Positions 44,199 through 52,307 of a stretch of DNA of 56,633 nucleotides are shown one piece after another. The translations under genes were made by a program, and so were the position numbers. Source of the stretch: Aphodosoma sp045631465. Lineage in GTDB: Bacteria > Bacteroidota > Bacteroidia > Bacteroidales > Paludibacteraceae. A model generated the notes under the pieces. It ran no database searches and was not told the origin of the DNA. It saw only the letters and a program-made list of their open reading frames with translations. The stretch's first letter is position 1; the number at the start of each line of letters is the position of its first letter. The stretch spans positions 1-56,633 of the forward strand of contig JAZQUV010000035.1 of assembly GCA_045631465.1 (NCBI GenBank). Reading direction: 5' to 3'.

Positions 44199-45354
44199 AC
44201 GTCTTTTATCTCTCGACATATTGCGGGGTATCACCATTGCCGGTATGATAATGGTGAATAACCCTGGGTCGTGGGGATCGATTTATGCTCCACTGAAGCA
44301 TGCAGCGTGGAATGGGTTGACACCAACAGACTTGGTGTTTCCGTTCTTCATGTTCATCATGGGTGTGAGCATGTATATTAGCTATAGTAAATTTGGATTT
44401 AAATTTACGGGTTCGACGTTCATAAAACTATTGCGTCGCTCGTTGGTGTTGTTTGCCATAGGGTTGTTTCTCAATTGGTTTGGACTCACATGTCGAGGAA
44501 TGTCGGCATTGCGCGATGCAGACATGAATTGGTTTTTGCGCCTATGGGATGCAGGATTTCTTCACCTTGAGAAATGGCGCATAATGGGCGTGTTGCAACG
44601 CTTGGCATTGGTTAGTTTTTGTGGGTCGTTTATCTTGTTGGTGTTGAAACAACGACTTATACCGTGGTTGATAGGTATAATTTTGGTAGGATATTCGGTG
44701 TTGATGATAGGAACAGATAGTCTCGAATTGGGGGTTGATAATCTAGCAGCGCGAGTGGATTTGGCCATTTTGGGCGATAGTCATATGTATCATATCAGTG
44801 GCATAGCCCTCGACCCAGAGGGATGGGTGTCGACGATACCATGTATAGCGCACGTGTTGATAGGCGTGATGGCTGGGGCATTGATTATGGGAGTGAAAGA
44901 TAATCATTTACGCATTGAGCGATTGAGTTTGTTGGGAGCAGTGATATTGATGCTCGGATTCCTTTGGGATTATGCAATGCCGATAAACAAAACCTTGTGG
45001 TCGTCGTCGTATGTGTTGGTTACGTGCGGTTTGGCGTCATTGCTGTTGGCAGTGTTGATATGGTTGATTGATGTGAAGGGTTACAAATCGTGGACAATGT
45101 TTTTCGAGACCTTTGGCGTGAACCCGATGGCAATATTTGTTTTAGCAGGGTTGTTTGCTAATCTTATATCTAATATAGGATTTACTACATCTGCAGGCAA
45201 ATGGATGAGTCTCAAGGGTTATCTCTATGCCGAGGTATTGTCGCCTTGGTTTGGACCAACGTTAGGTTCGTTGGTATTTGCGTTGATGTTTATTTGCTTC
45301 TGTTGGTTGGTAGCATATCCGCTGTATAAGAAGAAGATATATATCAAGATATAG
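44188..45354 (+). CDS. Membrane acyltransferase of the DUF5009/NagX-like family
   Basis: A 388-residue polytopic membrane protein with about ten hydrophobic segments. The opening LLSLDILRGITIAGMIMVNN, then TPTDLVFPFFMFIMGVSM, is the signature of the COG4299/DUF5009 family, related to human heparan-alpha-glucosaminide N-acetyltransferase. A likely job is transfer of an acetyl group from cytoplasmic acetyl-CoA to an extracytoplasmic sugar; the substrate is unknown. I choose the ATG at 44188, which overlaps the PspC stop, over the upstream ATG at 44176. Coupling suggests an envelope link. A terminator follows. Confidence 0.85.
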   Translation: MQNKRLLSLDILRGITIAGMIMVNNPGSWGSIYAPLKHAAWNGLTPTDLVFPFFMFIMGVSMYISYSKFGFKFTGSTFIKLLRRSLVLFAIGLFLNWFGLTCRGMSALRDADMNWFLRLWDAGFLHLEKWRIMGVLQRLALVSFCGSFILLVLKQRLIPWLIGIILVGYSVLMIGTDSLELGVDNLAARVDLAILGDSHMYHISGIALDPEGWVSTIPCIAHVLIGVMAGALIMGVKDNHLRIERLSLLGAVILMLGFLWDYAMPINKTLWSSSYVLVTCGLASLLLAVLIWLIDVKGYKSWTMFFETFGVNPMAIFVLAGLFANLISNIGFTTSAGKWMSLKGYLYAEVLSPWFGPTLGSLVFALMFICFCWLVAYPLYKKKIYIKI

Positions 45355-45359
45355 AGATA

Positions 45360-45393
45360 AAAAAAGAGACATTCTTAAAGAGTGTCTCTTTTT
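45360..45393 (+). terminator. Terminator of the pspC-acyltransferase operon
   Basis: AAAGAGACA.. pairs with ..TGTCTCTTT around a short loop (TTCTTAAAGAG region) and is followed by T. It follows the stop by a few bases. Confidence 0.85.
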
Positions 45394-45451
45394 TGTTTGG
45401 GTGGTTGTATAGGAAATATATTAGATGTAATTTTTATCTTTCATGGAAGGG

Positions 45452-45679
45452 CTATATTAGTTCGATGTCGATGTTTTCGATGCAGGGAGGGTGGGGGATG
45501 TTGTATTGCGAGCAGAGGTAGATGAGGGCGAGAGAGTTGAGATATTGGTCGTAGGGGTGGCAACCGAGTGCGGTGAGAGCCTCGCGATGGCGTTGACATC
45601 GTCGGGCAAGGGTGCGCGACGATATGCCTGCATGTAAGGCAAACTCATGCTTTGTCATTTTTGATTTGTATTTTCCCAT
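45452..45679 (-). CDS. Small HTH protein, homologous to the one at 12206
   Basis: A 75-residue protein starting MGKYKSKMTKHEFALHAGIS; an upstream ATG at 45706 would add nine residues but leaves almost no leader after the predicted promoter. The HTH core (KHEFALHAGISSRTLARRC) and the tail (LNSLALIYLCSQYNIPHP) align by eye with the 62-residue protein at 12206-12394. A minus-strand TATATTTG at 45729-45736 should start transcription near 45722. The gene stands alone next to the restriction-modification block, not with primase genes, so it is probably an independent member of this regulator family. Confidence 0.65.
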   Translation of the reverse strand: MGKYKSKMTKHEFALHAGISSRTLARRCQRHREALTALGCHPYDQYLNSLALIYLCSQYNIPHPPCIENIDIELI

Positions 45680-45954
45680 AATAATTTTGATTTTTTTAGT
45701 TTGCACTAGCGTGCGAAGTTAGGCTTTGCAAATATACAAAAAAAATCGGCGAAATGCAAGAGCTAGGAGTTGTTTTGTGGGGTTATTTGTGTGGAGTGGT
45801 TGAAAAAAATAATGAAATAATGGGAGTGGAATGTGTCAGTCTTCTTCGAGATGGGTTGCTTGAAGGTAGGGAGAGGTTAGGGAGGAGGTTTGAATTATGG
45901 GAAAATTTCGGGGGAATATGTTTTTTTGATGAAATAGATGTAGTAGAGACGCTA

Positions 45955-46052
45955 GTATTTTGCGTCTCTTTTTTTGTAAATAATTTTGCGATTGACAAAA
46001 GTTGTCAATTTTGGGCTGTAACTTTGCAGCGCAAATTAAAACTAAAAAAATT
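45955..46052 (+). promoter_or_regulatory. Promoter with operator-like palindrome
   Basis: TAACTTTG at about 46019-46026 serves the gene at 46053. Overlapping its upstream part is TTGACA..TGTCAA (about 46003-46015), a palindrome likely to be a repressor site and also containing the TTG. Just before (about 45953-45975) is an AGAGACGC / GCGTCTCT hairpin followed by T, a terminator-like dispersed palindrome. Confidence 0.6.
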
Positions 46053-46310
46053 ATGAAAGTATATGTATTGACTATGACCTCACAGTTGGGTCAAGGTGAC
46101 CAGCCGAGTAGCGCGGTGTTGGGTGTGTATAGCACATGCGAAAAAGCAGAGCAAGCCTACATAGAAACAGCGTTTGCCAAATTCAGAGAGTTTGCCGATT
46201 TTTACGACGAATCTTACATGGAAAAGACTGATGTTGGCGTCCTAATCACCAATTCATCAGACGATTCGTATTGGACACTTGTTCGATTGCATGAGAGTGA
46301 GATTGAGTAG
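46053..46310 (+). CDS. Small protein of unknown function
   Basis: An 85-residue acidic protein starting MKVYVLTMTSQLGQGDQPSS; a longer upstream frame lacks a plausible leader. Two likely strand-helix units (VYVLTM, STCEKAEQAYIETAFAKF) suggest a small alpha/beta fold. It has its own promoter with a palindrome and its own terminator (46375-46402), so it is a single-gene unit. No family recognised. It lies just before the restriction-modification genes but is not coupled to them. Confidence 0.75.
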   Translation: MKVYVLTMTSQLGQGDQPSSAVLGVYSTCEKAEQAYIETAFAKFREFADFYDESYMEKTDVGVLITNSSDDSYWTLVRLHESEIE

Positions 46311-46374
46311 AAAAGAAAGATAAAAAAGAGTTGACTTCAAAATGTAGTCAATTGAAAAATATGAAATCCAAATT

Positions 46375-46402
46375 GGGCAACAAGTTGTTGCCCATTTTTT
46401 TT
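46375..46402 (+). terminator. Terminator after the gene at 46053
   Basis: GGGCAACAA pairs with TTGTTGCCC, then a T-run of about eight. Confidence 0.9.
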
Positions 46403-46423
46403 AATGCTACAAATAAATGCTAA

Positions 46424-46474
46424 TTATAGTATGTTGTGGAATTGTTTTGGAAAAGCTAAATTTGCATACTATAA
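46424..46474 (+). promoter_or_regulatory. Controller-protein operator around the R-M promoter
   Basis: A perfect 10-bp inverted repeat, TTATAGTATG (46424-46433) and CATACTATAA (46465-46474), flanks the promoter: TTG at 46434-46436 and TAAATTTG at 46457-46464, 20 bases apart. One arm ends at the TTG, the other begins right after the -7 element and covers the start site. This is where a controller protein would act on its own promoter. Confidence 0.6.
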
Positions 46475-46487
46475 AAATGTAATTATT

Positions 46488-46712
46488 ATGGAAAACAAGA
46501 ATAAGGAAATACCTATATTACAGACTTTTGCATTGAACGTGCGACAATATAGGGCAAAAAAGAAGGTTTCGCAGGAGAAATTGGCTGAATTGGCTGGGTT
46601 GCATCGTACGTATATTGGTATGATAGAACGAGCAGAAAAAAATATTACACTCATAAATGCTGATAAAATAGCAAAAGCGTTAGATGTTCAAGTTAAAGAT
46701 TTATTGAAATAG
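46488..46712 (+). CDS. Restriction-modification controller (XRE-type HTH)
   Basis: A 74-residue single-domain HTH protein (start at 46488, MENKNKEIPILQ). The HTH covers about residues 12-66 (VRQYRAKKKVSQEKLAELAGLHRTYIGMIERAEKN), and its length is typical for C proteins. It precedes the methylase by five bases. C proteins activate then repress the R-M operon so that methylation comes first; the flanking inverted repeat fits this. I infer the controller role from size, position and operator. Confidence 0.85.
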   Translation: MENKNKEIPILQTFALNVRQYRAKKKVSQEKLAELAGLHRTYIGMIERAEKNITLINADKIAKALDVQVKDLLK

Positions 46713-46717
46713 AAAAA

Positions 46718-48001
46718 ATGAATATAACAATCTCTGAAGATAATAAATTCTCTGTTATGCAAATGATGCATGGCACGAAAGTGTCGATGCAAGTCTATGG
46801 ACAGAACTCGTTGAATGAGGATGGGTCTCTTATACCTTTTGATGAGCAAATGGCAATAATTTCTCATTATTTGCATACGACTGAAACTGTATATTCTAGG
46901 ACTTATGAGCAAAGGGCTCAAGGGTTGATAGCAGATATTTGTAATGTTCATTTAGCATCAGATGACAAGTCGTGTGCAGTAGAACCAGATGTTTTGCAAT
47001 ATTCTTTATTTTCTGATTTATTTTCTGTTCCTTTTTTACCAATTAAAAATCCTAAGTTTACATTTATTGATTTATTTGCAGGTATTGGTGGGTTTAGAAT
47101 AGCAATGCAGAATATAGGTGGTAAATGTGTGTTTTCTTCTGAGTGGGATGAAATGGCAAAGAAAACATATTTATTGAATTATGGTGAAGTGCCCTTTGGA
47201 GATATAACCAAAGAAAGTACCAAGTCTTATATTCCTGATGGTTTTGATGTTCTTTGTGCTGGATTTCCTTGTCAAGCTTTTTCTGTTGCAGGTTATAGAA
47301 AGGGGTTTGAAGATACTAGAGGTACTTTATTTTTTGATGTTGCTGAAATTGTAAAAAGGAAAAGACCAAAGGTTGTTTTTCTTGAAAATGTAAAAAATCT
47401 TTATACGCACGATAATGGTAACACATTTCAGGTGATTAAATCTACATTAGAGGAATTAGGTTATTTTGTCTTTCATAAAATTATGAGTCCGGCAGAATAT
47501 GCTAATGTTCCTCAAAATAGAGAGAGGATATTCATTGTGTGCTTTGATAAAGAGAGAGTGCCTAATTATGAAAATTTTGTATTCCCAGAAAAGGTTAAAT
47601 TGACAAGAACAATTCATGATTGTTTGGATCATACTGTTTCAGATAAGAGATTTATTTATACAGAGAAAATGTCACATTATGATGAGTTGAAAGAAAATAT
47701 TACTTCTAGAGATACGGTATATCAATGGCGTAGACAATATGTGAGAGAAAATAAAAGTGGATTGTGTCCAACTTTGACTGCAAATATGGGAACTGGTGGG
47801 CATAATGTACCTTTGATATTATCGGATTATGGAATTAGAAAATTAACACCTCGTGAATGTTTGAATTTTCAAGGATTCCCAGCTGAGTATAAATTCCCAG
47901 AAGTTAATGCAATTTCGGCGAATTACAAACAAGCAGGCAATTCGGTAACAGTACCTTTAATTGAAAAAGTTTGTAAAGAAATATGGAAGATTATAGAGTA
48001 A
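46718..48001 (+). CDS. DNA cytosine-C5 methyltransferase
   Basis: A 427-residue enzyme that methylates cytosine in a specific site. Motif I is FIDLFAGIGGFRIAM (about residues 116-130), the catalytic Pro-Cys is AGFPCQAFSVAG with Cys185, and ENV (about 223-225) and the QNRERIF motif are present. Motif X, NYKQAGNSVTVPL, lies near the C-terminus. The first ~110 residues are an unusual extension with no recognised fold. Its stop overlaps the restriction gene start by 19 bases, consistent with co-translation. The target site cannot be read from the sequence. Confidence 0.95.
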   Translation: MNITISEDNKFSVMQMMHGTKVSMQVYGQNSLNEDGSLIPFDEQMAIISHYLHTTETVYSRTYEQRAQGLIADICNVHLASDDKSCAVEPDVLQYSLFSDLFSVPFLPIKNPKFTFIDLFAGIGGFRIAMQNIGGKCVFSSEWDEMAKKTYLLNYGEVPFGDITKESTKSYIPDGFDVLCAGFPCQAFSVAGYRKGFEDTRGTLFFDVAEIVKRKRPKVVFLENVKNLYTHDNGNTFQVIKSTLEELGYFVFHKIMSPAEYANVPQNRERIFIVCFDKERVPNYENFVFPEKVKLTRTIHDCLDHTVSDKRFIYTEKMSHYDELKENITSRDTVYQWRRQYVRENKSGLCPTLTANMGTGGHNVPLILSDYGIRKLTPRECLNFQGFPAEYKFPEVNAISANYKQAGNSVTVPLIEKVCKEIWKIIE

Positions 48002-49149
48002 AATTTTTAGAAAAATGGCAAAGTAACGAGCAATATTTTGATATGCTTGTTTTGCTTTCAAGTTTATCAAATTTATTTTCTGATAATTCGGTTCCTTATT
48101 TGGATTATAGGGTAGCAGAAAATTTGTTTTGTAAATATTTTAATGCTATTAATGATGCGCGTTCTTGTACTGCTTACGATGCTCGTTTAGGTATTTTGGG
48201 AGTGGGTATAAAGACATTTGGTATTAAAAAAGGTTCATCAACGGAAAAAATAGCTGAATTTAATAAATTAAAACCTCAATTAGATGTATTGTCTGGGAAA
48301 AGTTTGGCTGTTCAATTGGCTCAATTTAGAAATGAGAGAATAGAATTTGCTAATAATACTTTTGATGTTTCAGATTCAGTATATCACATTGTAGGTCGTT
48401 GTGAGGGTGGATTACAAATTTTTAATACACCGTATGAAAAAATAAATATAGATGATATACATGCAGTAAAAGATAACAAAACATCACTTTCTTTTGTATC
48501 TGGTGGAGAGTTTTATAATTTTAATAAAAGCAAAAGTGTGTTGATGAAGAGATTCTTTTTGCCAAAAGAATATAAATATGTTCCTGTTGAAATTTTAGAA
48601 GACCCTTTGCAATTACTTTCTGAATTATTGAGAAAGCAGACAAAAGAATTAAAAAAGGCTTGTTTGCAAAAAGGTGTTGATTATGTTGTGTTGCCTTTAT
48701 ACTCAACAAGAGGTAAAGTTGCTCATGTCCAAGAAAAAGCAGGTTTGAATCAATGGAATGCTTCTGGTAGAAAAAGAGACGAGAATGAGGTTTATATTCC
48801 AATTCCAGCAAAAATACATAAAGAGTATCCTGATTTTTTTCCAACAAAAGATGAACCATTTGAATTGCAATTGCCTCATGGCGAAAGTTTATCTGCAAAA
48901 ATTTGTCAAGAGGGTGGAAAGGCTTTAATGTCTAATCCAAATTCGGCTCTTGGAGAGTGGATATTAAGAAAGGTACTTAAAAAGAAACCAGGCGAATTGG
49001 TTACTATGGAAGACTTAAATAGATTTGGTGTTGATAGTGTTTATATAGAAAAGAAACATAGAAAGAATGATTCTGGTTGTGAGGTATTTTTAATATCTTT
49101 CACAACATCGACTTATGAAAGTTATCAGAACTTTTTTGAGGAAGATTAA
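47983..49149 (+). CDS. Probable type II restriction endonuclease
   Basis: A 388-residue protein beginning inside the end of the methylase gene. N-terminal half: LDYRVAENLFCKYFNA, then YDARLGILGVGIKTFG, a possible D..GVGIK active-site pattern. C-terminal 110 residues (NEVYIPIPAKIHKEYPDFFP, LPHGESLSAKICQEGGKAL, ALGEWILR) resemble the DNA-binding C-terminal domain of NgoFVII-type enzymes, as I recall it. The partnering methylase makes a restriction role very likely. The active-site class is not secure, and the exact family is uncertain. Confidence 0.65.
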   Translation: MEDYRVKFLEKWQSNEQYFDMLVLLSSLSNLFSDNSVPYLDYRVAENLFCKYFNAINDARSCTAYDARLGILGVGIKTFGIKKGSSTEKIAEFNKLKPQLDVLSGKSLAVQLAQFRNERIEFANNTFDVSDSVYHIVGRCEGGLQIFNTPYEKINIDDIHAVKDNKTSLSFVSGGEFYNFNKSKSVLMKRFFLPKEYKYVPVEILEDPLQLLSELLRKQTKELKKACLQKGVDYVVLPLYSTRGKVAHVQEKAGLNQWNASGRKRDENEVYIPIPAKIHKEYPDFFPTKDEPFELQLPHGESLSAKICQEGGKALMSNPNSALGEWILRKVLKKKPGELVTMEDLNRFGVDSVYIEKKHRKNDSGCEVFLISFTTSTYESYQNFFEED

Positions 49150-49166
49150 TTTTTGTTTACTTTATT

Positions 49167-49937
49167 ATGTCTGCAAGAAAACTTTGGTCTCGAGAGGAGT
49201 TGATATTGGCATTTAATCTTTATTTAAAAATTCCTTTCGGTAAAATATATAGAACAAATCCAGATATCGTAGAATTAGCTAATTTGATAGGGCGAAATGG
49301 CAACTCTGTAGCTATTCGTTTAGCGAATTTTGCTTCATGTGACCCTTATCATCAAGCGAGGGGTGTAAAGGGTATGCCTGGTGGATTGAAGCAATGTTTG
49401 CCTATATGGAATGAGTTTGCTAATGATAGAGAGTCTTTGGTATTTGAGAGCGAAAGAATTTTGGCTGAATATCAGAAAACGACTATTGATGATAAGTTTT
49501 CTAAAATTCTTGAGGATGTTAAAGATATTGAGGGTAAGGATAAACTGAGAACGGTAAAAACACGTGTTAATCAAAGTGTGTTTAGGCAGATGGTGTTGGC
49601 AAATTATGATGGTAAGTGTGCTTTGACTGGTATAGATGTTCCAGAATTGTTGTTTGCAAGTCATATAATTCCTTGGTCTGTTAATGAGAAAGAACGATTA
49701 AATCCTGAAAATGGTATTTGTTTGTCAGCTTTATACGATAAGGCTTTTGATGCAGGATTGATAGGTTTTGATGATAATTGTAAATTGATAATTTCAAATA
49801 GACTAATAGAGCGAGAAGGAAAAGAGTTTTATAAATCTTTTTTTGAAATAGTAAAAGGAAAAGAATTACAGGCAAGTAAATATGCTCCTAAAAAGGATTT
49901 TTTACAGTGGCATATGGATTGTGTGTTTCAGAAATAA
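49167..49937 (+). CDS. HNH nuclease of the restriction-modification operon
   Basis: A 256-residue protein with an HNH domain at about residues 135-210: VFRQMVLANYDGKCALTG, then LFASHIIPWSVN (first His), and NGICLSALYDKAFDAG. This is the COG3440-type predicted restriction HNH. The first 60 residues resemble a DNA-binding segment (SREELILAFNLYLKIPFGKI). It follows the restriction gene by 17 bases, so the operon encodes two nucleases. It may be a second restriction enzyme for other-state DNA (for example modified or single-strand DNA) or a nicking partner. Confidence 0.85.
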   Translation: MSARKLWSREELILAFNLYLKIPFGKIYRTNPDIVELANLIGRNGNSVAIRLANFASCDPYHQARGVKGMPGGLKQCLPIWNEFANDRESLVFESERILAEYQKTTIDDKFSKILEDVKDIEGKDKLRTVKTRVNQSVFRQMVLANYDGKCALTGIDVPELLFASHIIPWSVNEKERLNPENGICLSALYDKAFDAGLIGFDDNCKLIISNRLIEREGKEFYKSFFEIVKGKELQASKYAPKKDFLQWHMDCVFQK

Positions 49938-49973
49938 AAGTTTTTCCAATCACTGATTGTAAAATTATATTTT

Positions 49974-50005
49974 TCCTTTGTTTCCGTTTTTTTCTTATTT
50001 TCTTA
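49974..50005. repeat. TTTTCCTTTGTTTCC short repeat, first copy
   Basis: The unit TTTTCCTTTGTTTCC followed by TTTTCTTAGT is repeated near 50992-51018, in both cases in front of a gene. Confidence 0.6.
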
Positions 50006-50015
50006 GTGTATTTTT

Positions 50016-50390
50016 ATGAAAACAATAGAAGTTGTGGCAGCAATTATTCGTGAGGGGGATAGGGTGTTGGCGACTCAGAGGGGGTATGGCGAATTTGAGG
50101 GGATGTGGGAATTCCCGGGCGGAAAGATTGAGCCGGGAGAGGAGCGCGTGGAGGCTCTGAAACGTGAAATAGGCGAGGAACTGGCTGTGGAGATTGTGGT
50201 GGAGGAGTTGGTGTGTACGGTGGAGTATGATTACCCTAACTTCCATTTGACGATGCACTGCTATTTTTGTTCTATCGCAAATGGCGAGGTGGAACTATTG
50301 GAACATAAGTCGGCTCGATGGCTTCGACGCGATGAGCTGAACGAGGTGGAGTGGTTGCCAGCGGATGTGGCAGTGGTGGAAAGGCTATAG
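50016..50390 (+). CDS. MutT-type Nudix hydrolase (8-oxo-dGTP diphosphatase-like)
   Basis: A 124-residue protein with the MutT layout: VVAAIIREGDRVLATQRGYG, then MWEFPGGKIEPGEERVEALK and REIGEELAVEI. This is the Nudix box (G..5..E..7..REUxEExGU), except that the last glycine is alanine. Cleaning 8-oxo-dGTP is the best guess, since WEFPGGK and the C-terminal WLPAD pattern are typical of MutT and CTP pyrophosphohydrolases. Located just after the R-M operon with a repeat in between. Confidence 0.9.
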   Translation: MKTIEVVAAIIREGDRVLATQRGYGEFEGMWEFPGGKIEPGEERVEALKREIGEELAVEIVVEELVCTVEYDYPNFHLTMHCYFCSIANGEVELLEHKSARWLRRDELNEVEWLPADVAVVERL

Positions 50391-50399
50391 ATTAAGATT

Positions 50400-50449
50400 T
50401 TAACCCCCTCGCCTCTCTGAGGCACTCCCCCTATAAACAGGGGGAGAGT
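50400..50449. repeat. Copy of the CTCCCC / GGGGAG dispersed repeat
   Basis: CTCCCCCTATAAACAGGGGGAG lies within this copy; it sits between the Nudix gene and the next lipoprotein. Confidence 0.8.
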
Positions 50450-50499
50450 GTGTGTGCTAGTGGGTAGTATGAGTGTTTAACTTTAAAAAATTATATGCT

Positions 50500-50985
50500 A
50501 TGAAAAGGTTGATTCTTTGTGCTTTAATCGCTATGTTTGCGTTTGCAAGTTGTGGCGTTATGCTTAATGCTCCAGTAGTATCGGTAAAGAATAATTTGTA
50601 TAAATATAATTATGTGTATGTTGTGCCTACTTCTGCAGTTACTTCTAGTTCGGGTGTAAGTGAAAATATTTGGGGAGTTTATGGAGGACAAACAAAAACA
50701 ATAAGTCCATCAGAAACAATAAGTGGTTATTTAATGAAAATTGGTTTTACACCAGTGCCAAGTGTTACGGAGGAATTAGCAGATAAGACTCTCGTTGTTT
50801 CATATGGTTATACCGGTCGTCGTCAGTTGGGATTGTTTGCTTATGCTAGTTGTATAATTATACAAATGAGAGATGCAAAAACTCATGAAATGGTTGCTTC
50901 TTGTGAGGCAGAGGGTTGTGGTAGTGATGAAACGGATGATATTTTGCAGGCTATATATAGTGGGTTGAATGCTATATTTGAGTAG
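50500..50985 (+). CDS. Small lipoprotein, function unknown
   Basis: A 161-residue lipoprotein (start at 50500, MKRLILCALIAMFAFASCG, lipobox cysteine at about residue 18). The mature part alternates strands and one helix (YNYVYVVPTSAVTSSSG, KTLVVSYGYTGRRQLG, ASCEAEGCGSDETDD) like periplasmic domains with a compact alpha/beta fold. No active site is visible. It stands between the Nudix gene and the DUF1016 gene with repeats on both sides, and has no apparent operon partners. Confidence 0.8.
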   Translation: MKRLILCALIAMFAFASCGVMLNAPVVSVKNNLYKYNYVYVVPTSAVTSSSGVSENIWGVYGGQTKTISPSETISGYLMKIGFTPVPSVTEELADKTLVVSYGYTGRRQLGLFAYASCIIIQMRDAKTHEMVASCEAEGCGSDETDDILQAIYSGLNAIFE

Positions 50986-51083
50986 AATAATTTTCCTTTG
51001 TTTCCTTATTTTCCTAGTTGTTTTTGCTTAAGAGTAAAAAAGCAATAAGTTTGTGTGTTCACGAAGAATAAAATATAGATAAA

Positions 51084-52235
51084 ATGGCTGATATTAAAAA
51101 AGAAAGTTTTATCCCGGATTTTAATGTGGATGGTCTTTATCATGATGCTTGTAATATTATAGAACAGGCGCAAGAAACGGCATACCGAGCGGTGAATGAA
51201 ACGCTGATAAAGCGCAATTGGTTGTTGGGGATGAGAATTGAGCACGAGGTGTTGAAGGGGGAGCGTGCGGAGTATGGTGAACAGGTGATAAAGAATTTGG
51301 CGAAACTTTTATCAATGAAATATGGGTCGGGGTATTCACGAAATAATCTTTATCGATTTGTTTCTTTCTACAAGTGTTATTCTGATATTTTTCGCTGTGT
51401 GTCGGATGATTCTATAATTGTCCCGGCAGTGACGGGACAATCTGAAATTGTCCCAACAGCGATGGGATTATTTTCTGATTTAGATATTTATGTTCATTTA
51501 TTGCCAATAAAATCTTTAAAATTATCTTGGTCGCATTATAGCATTATTTTGCAGGAGGGAAATAAGGATGCTCGTGATTGGTATGAGCAAGAGGCAGCAC
51601 GAGAAATGTGGAGTACGCGCACTTTGCAACGAAATGTTAGTAGTCAATATTATTATAGGTTGTTGCAGTCGCAAAATAAGGAGTTGGTGCGCGATGAGAT
51701 GATGCAATTGACTGAACCGTTGAATGATAAATTGGAGTATTTGAAAAATCCTGTGGTTGCTGAATTTTTGGGATTTAAGAATAATACTAATTATACGGAG
51801 AGTAATTTAGAGCAAAGCATTATTGACCATATGATACCATTCCTTATGGAATTGGGAAAAGGTTTTGCTTTTGTGGATAGGCAAAAAAGAATTCATACAG
51901 AGAAACAAGATTATTATATTGATCTTGTATTTTATAATTATCATTTGCGCTGTTTTGTGTTGGTTGACCTTAAGACTACAAAGCTTAGTTATCAGGATGT
52001 TGGGCAGATGGATATGTATGTGAAGATGTATGATGAGTTGATGCGTCCAGAAGGGCATAATCCGACAATTGGAATTTTGTTGTGTACGGATACGGATGAG
52101 GATGTGGCACATTATAGTGTGTTGAATGGCAATGACCAATTGTTTGCGGCTAAATATTTGACATATATGCCTACAGAAAAGGAGTTGCGTCGTGAGATTG
52201 AACAACAGAAGGAGTTTTTCCGTTTGCAAAATTAA
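51084..52235 (+). CDS. DUF1016 (YhcG-type) PD-(D/E)XK nuclease
   Basis: A 383-residue protein of the YhcG/DUF1016 family. The N-terminal domain (VNETLIKRNWLLGMRIEHEV, KYGSGYSRNNLYRF) binds DNA or partner; the C-terminal nuclease domain has YYIDLVFYNYHLRCFVLVDL and DLKTTKLSYQDVGQMDMYV, with the D..(D)xK catalytic pattern (VDLKT). Such proteins occur with restriction systems and defence islands, as here. Residues about 112-131 (IIVPAVTGQSEIVPTAMG) are encoded by two adjoining palindromes (51417-51441 and following) that add a variable linker in frame. Confidence 0.85.
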   Translation: MADIKKESFIPDFNVDGLYHDACNIIEQAQETAYRAVNETLIKRNWLLGMRIEHEVLKGERAEYGEQVIKNLAKLLSMKYGSGYSRNNLYRFVSFYKCYSDIFRCVSDDSIIVPAVTGQSEIVPTAMGLFSDLDIYVHLLPIKSLKLSWSHYSIILQEGNKDARDWYEQEAAREMWSTRTLQRNVSSQYYYRLLQSQNKELVRDEMMQLTEPLNDKLEYLKNPVVAEFLGFKNNTNYTESNLEQSIIDHMIPFLMELGKGFAFVDRQKRIHTEKQDYYIDLVFYNYHLRCFVLVDLKTTKLSYQDVGQMDMYVKMYDELMRPEGHNPTIGILLCTDTDEDVAHYSVLNGNDQLFAAKYLTYMPTEKELRREIEQQKEFFRLQN

Positions 52236-52307
52236 AAATGATTTTAATAGGGGTGATTGTTTTTTTTATTGTGTGTTTTTTTGAATGTTATTAATAATTT
52301 GACATAT

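Noticed and set aside
45754..46056. Open frame of 100 codons before the small gene at 46053
   Set aside because: It ends across the promoter and terminator signals of the next gene and has no family features.
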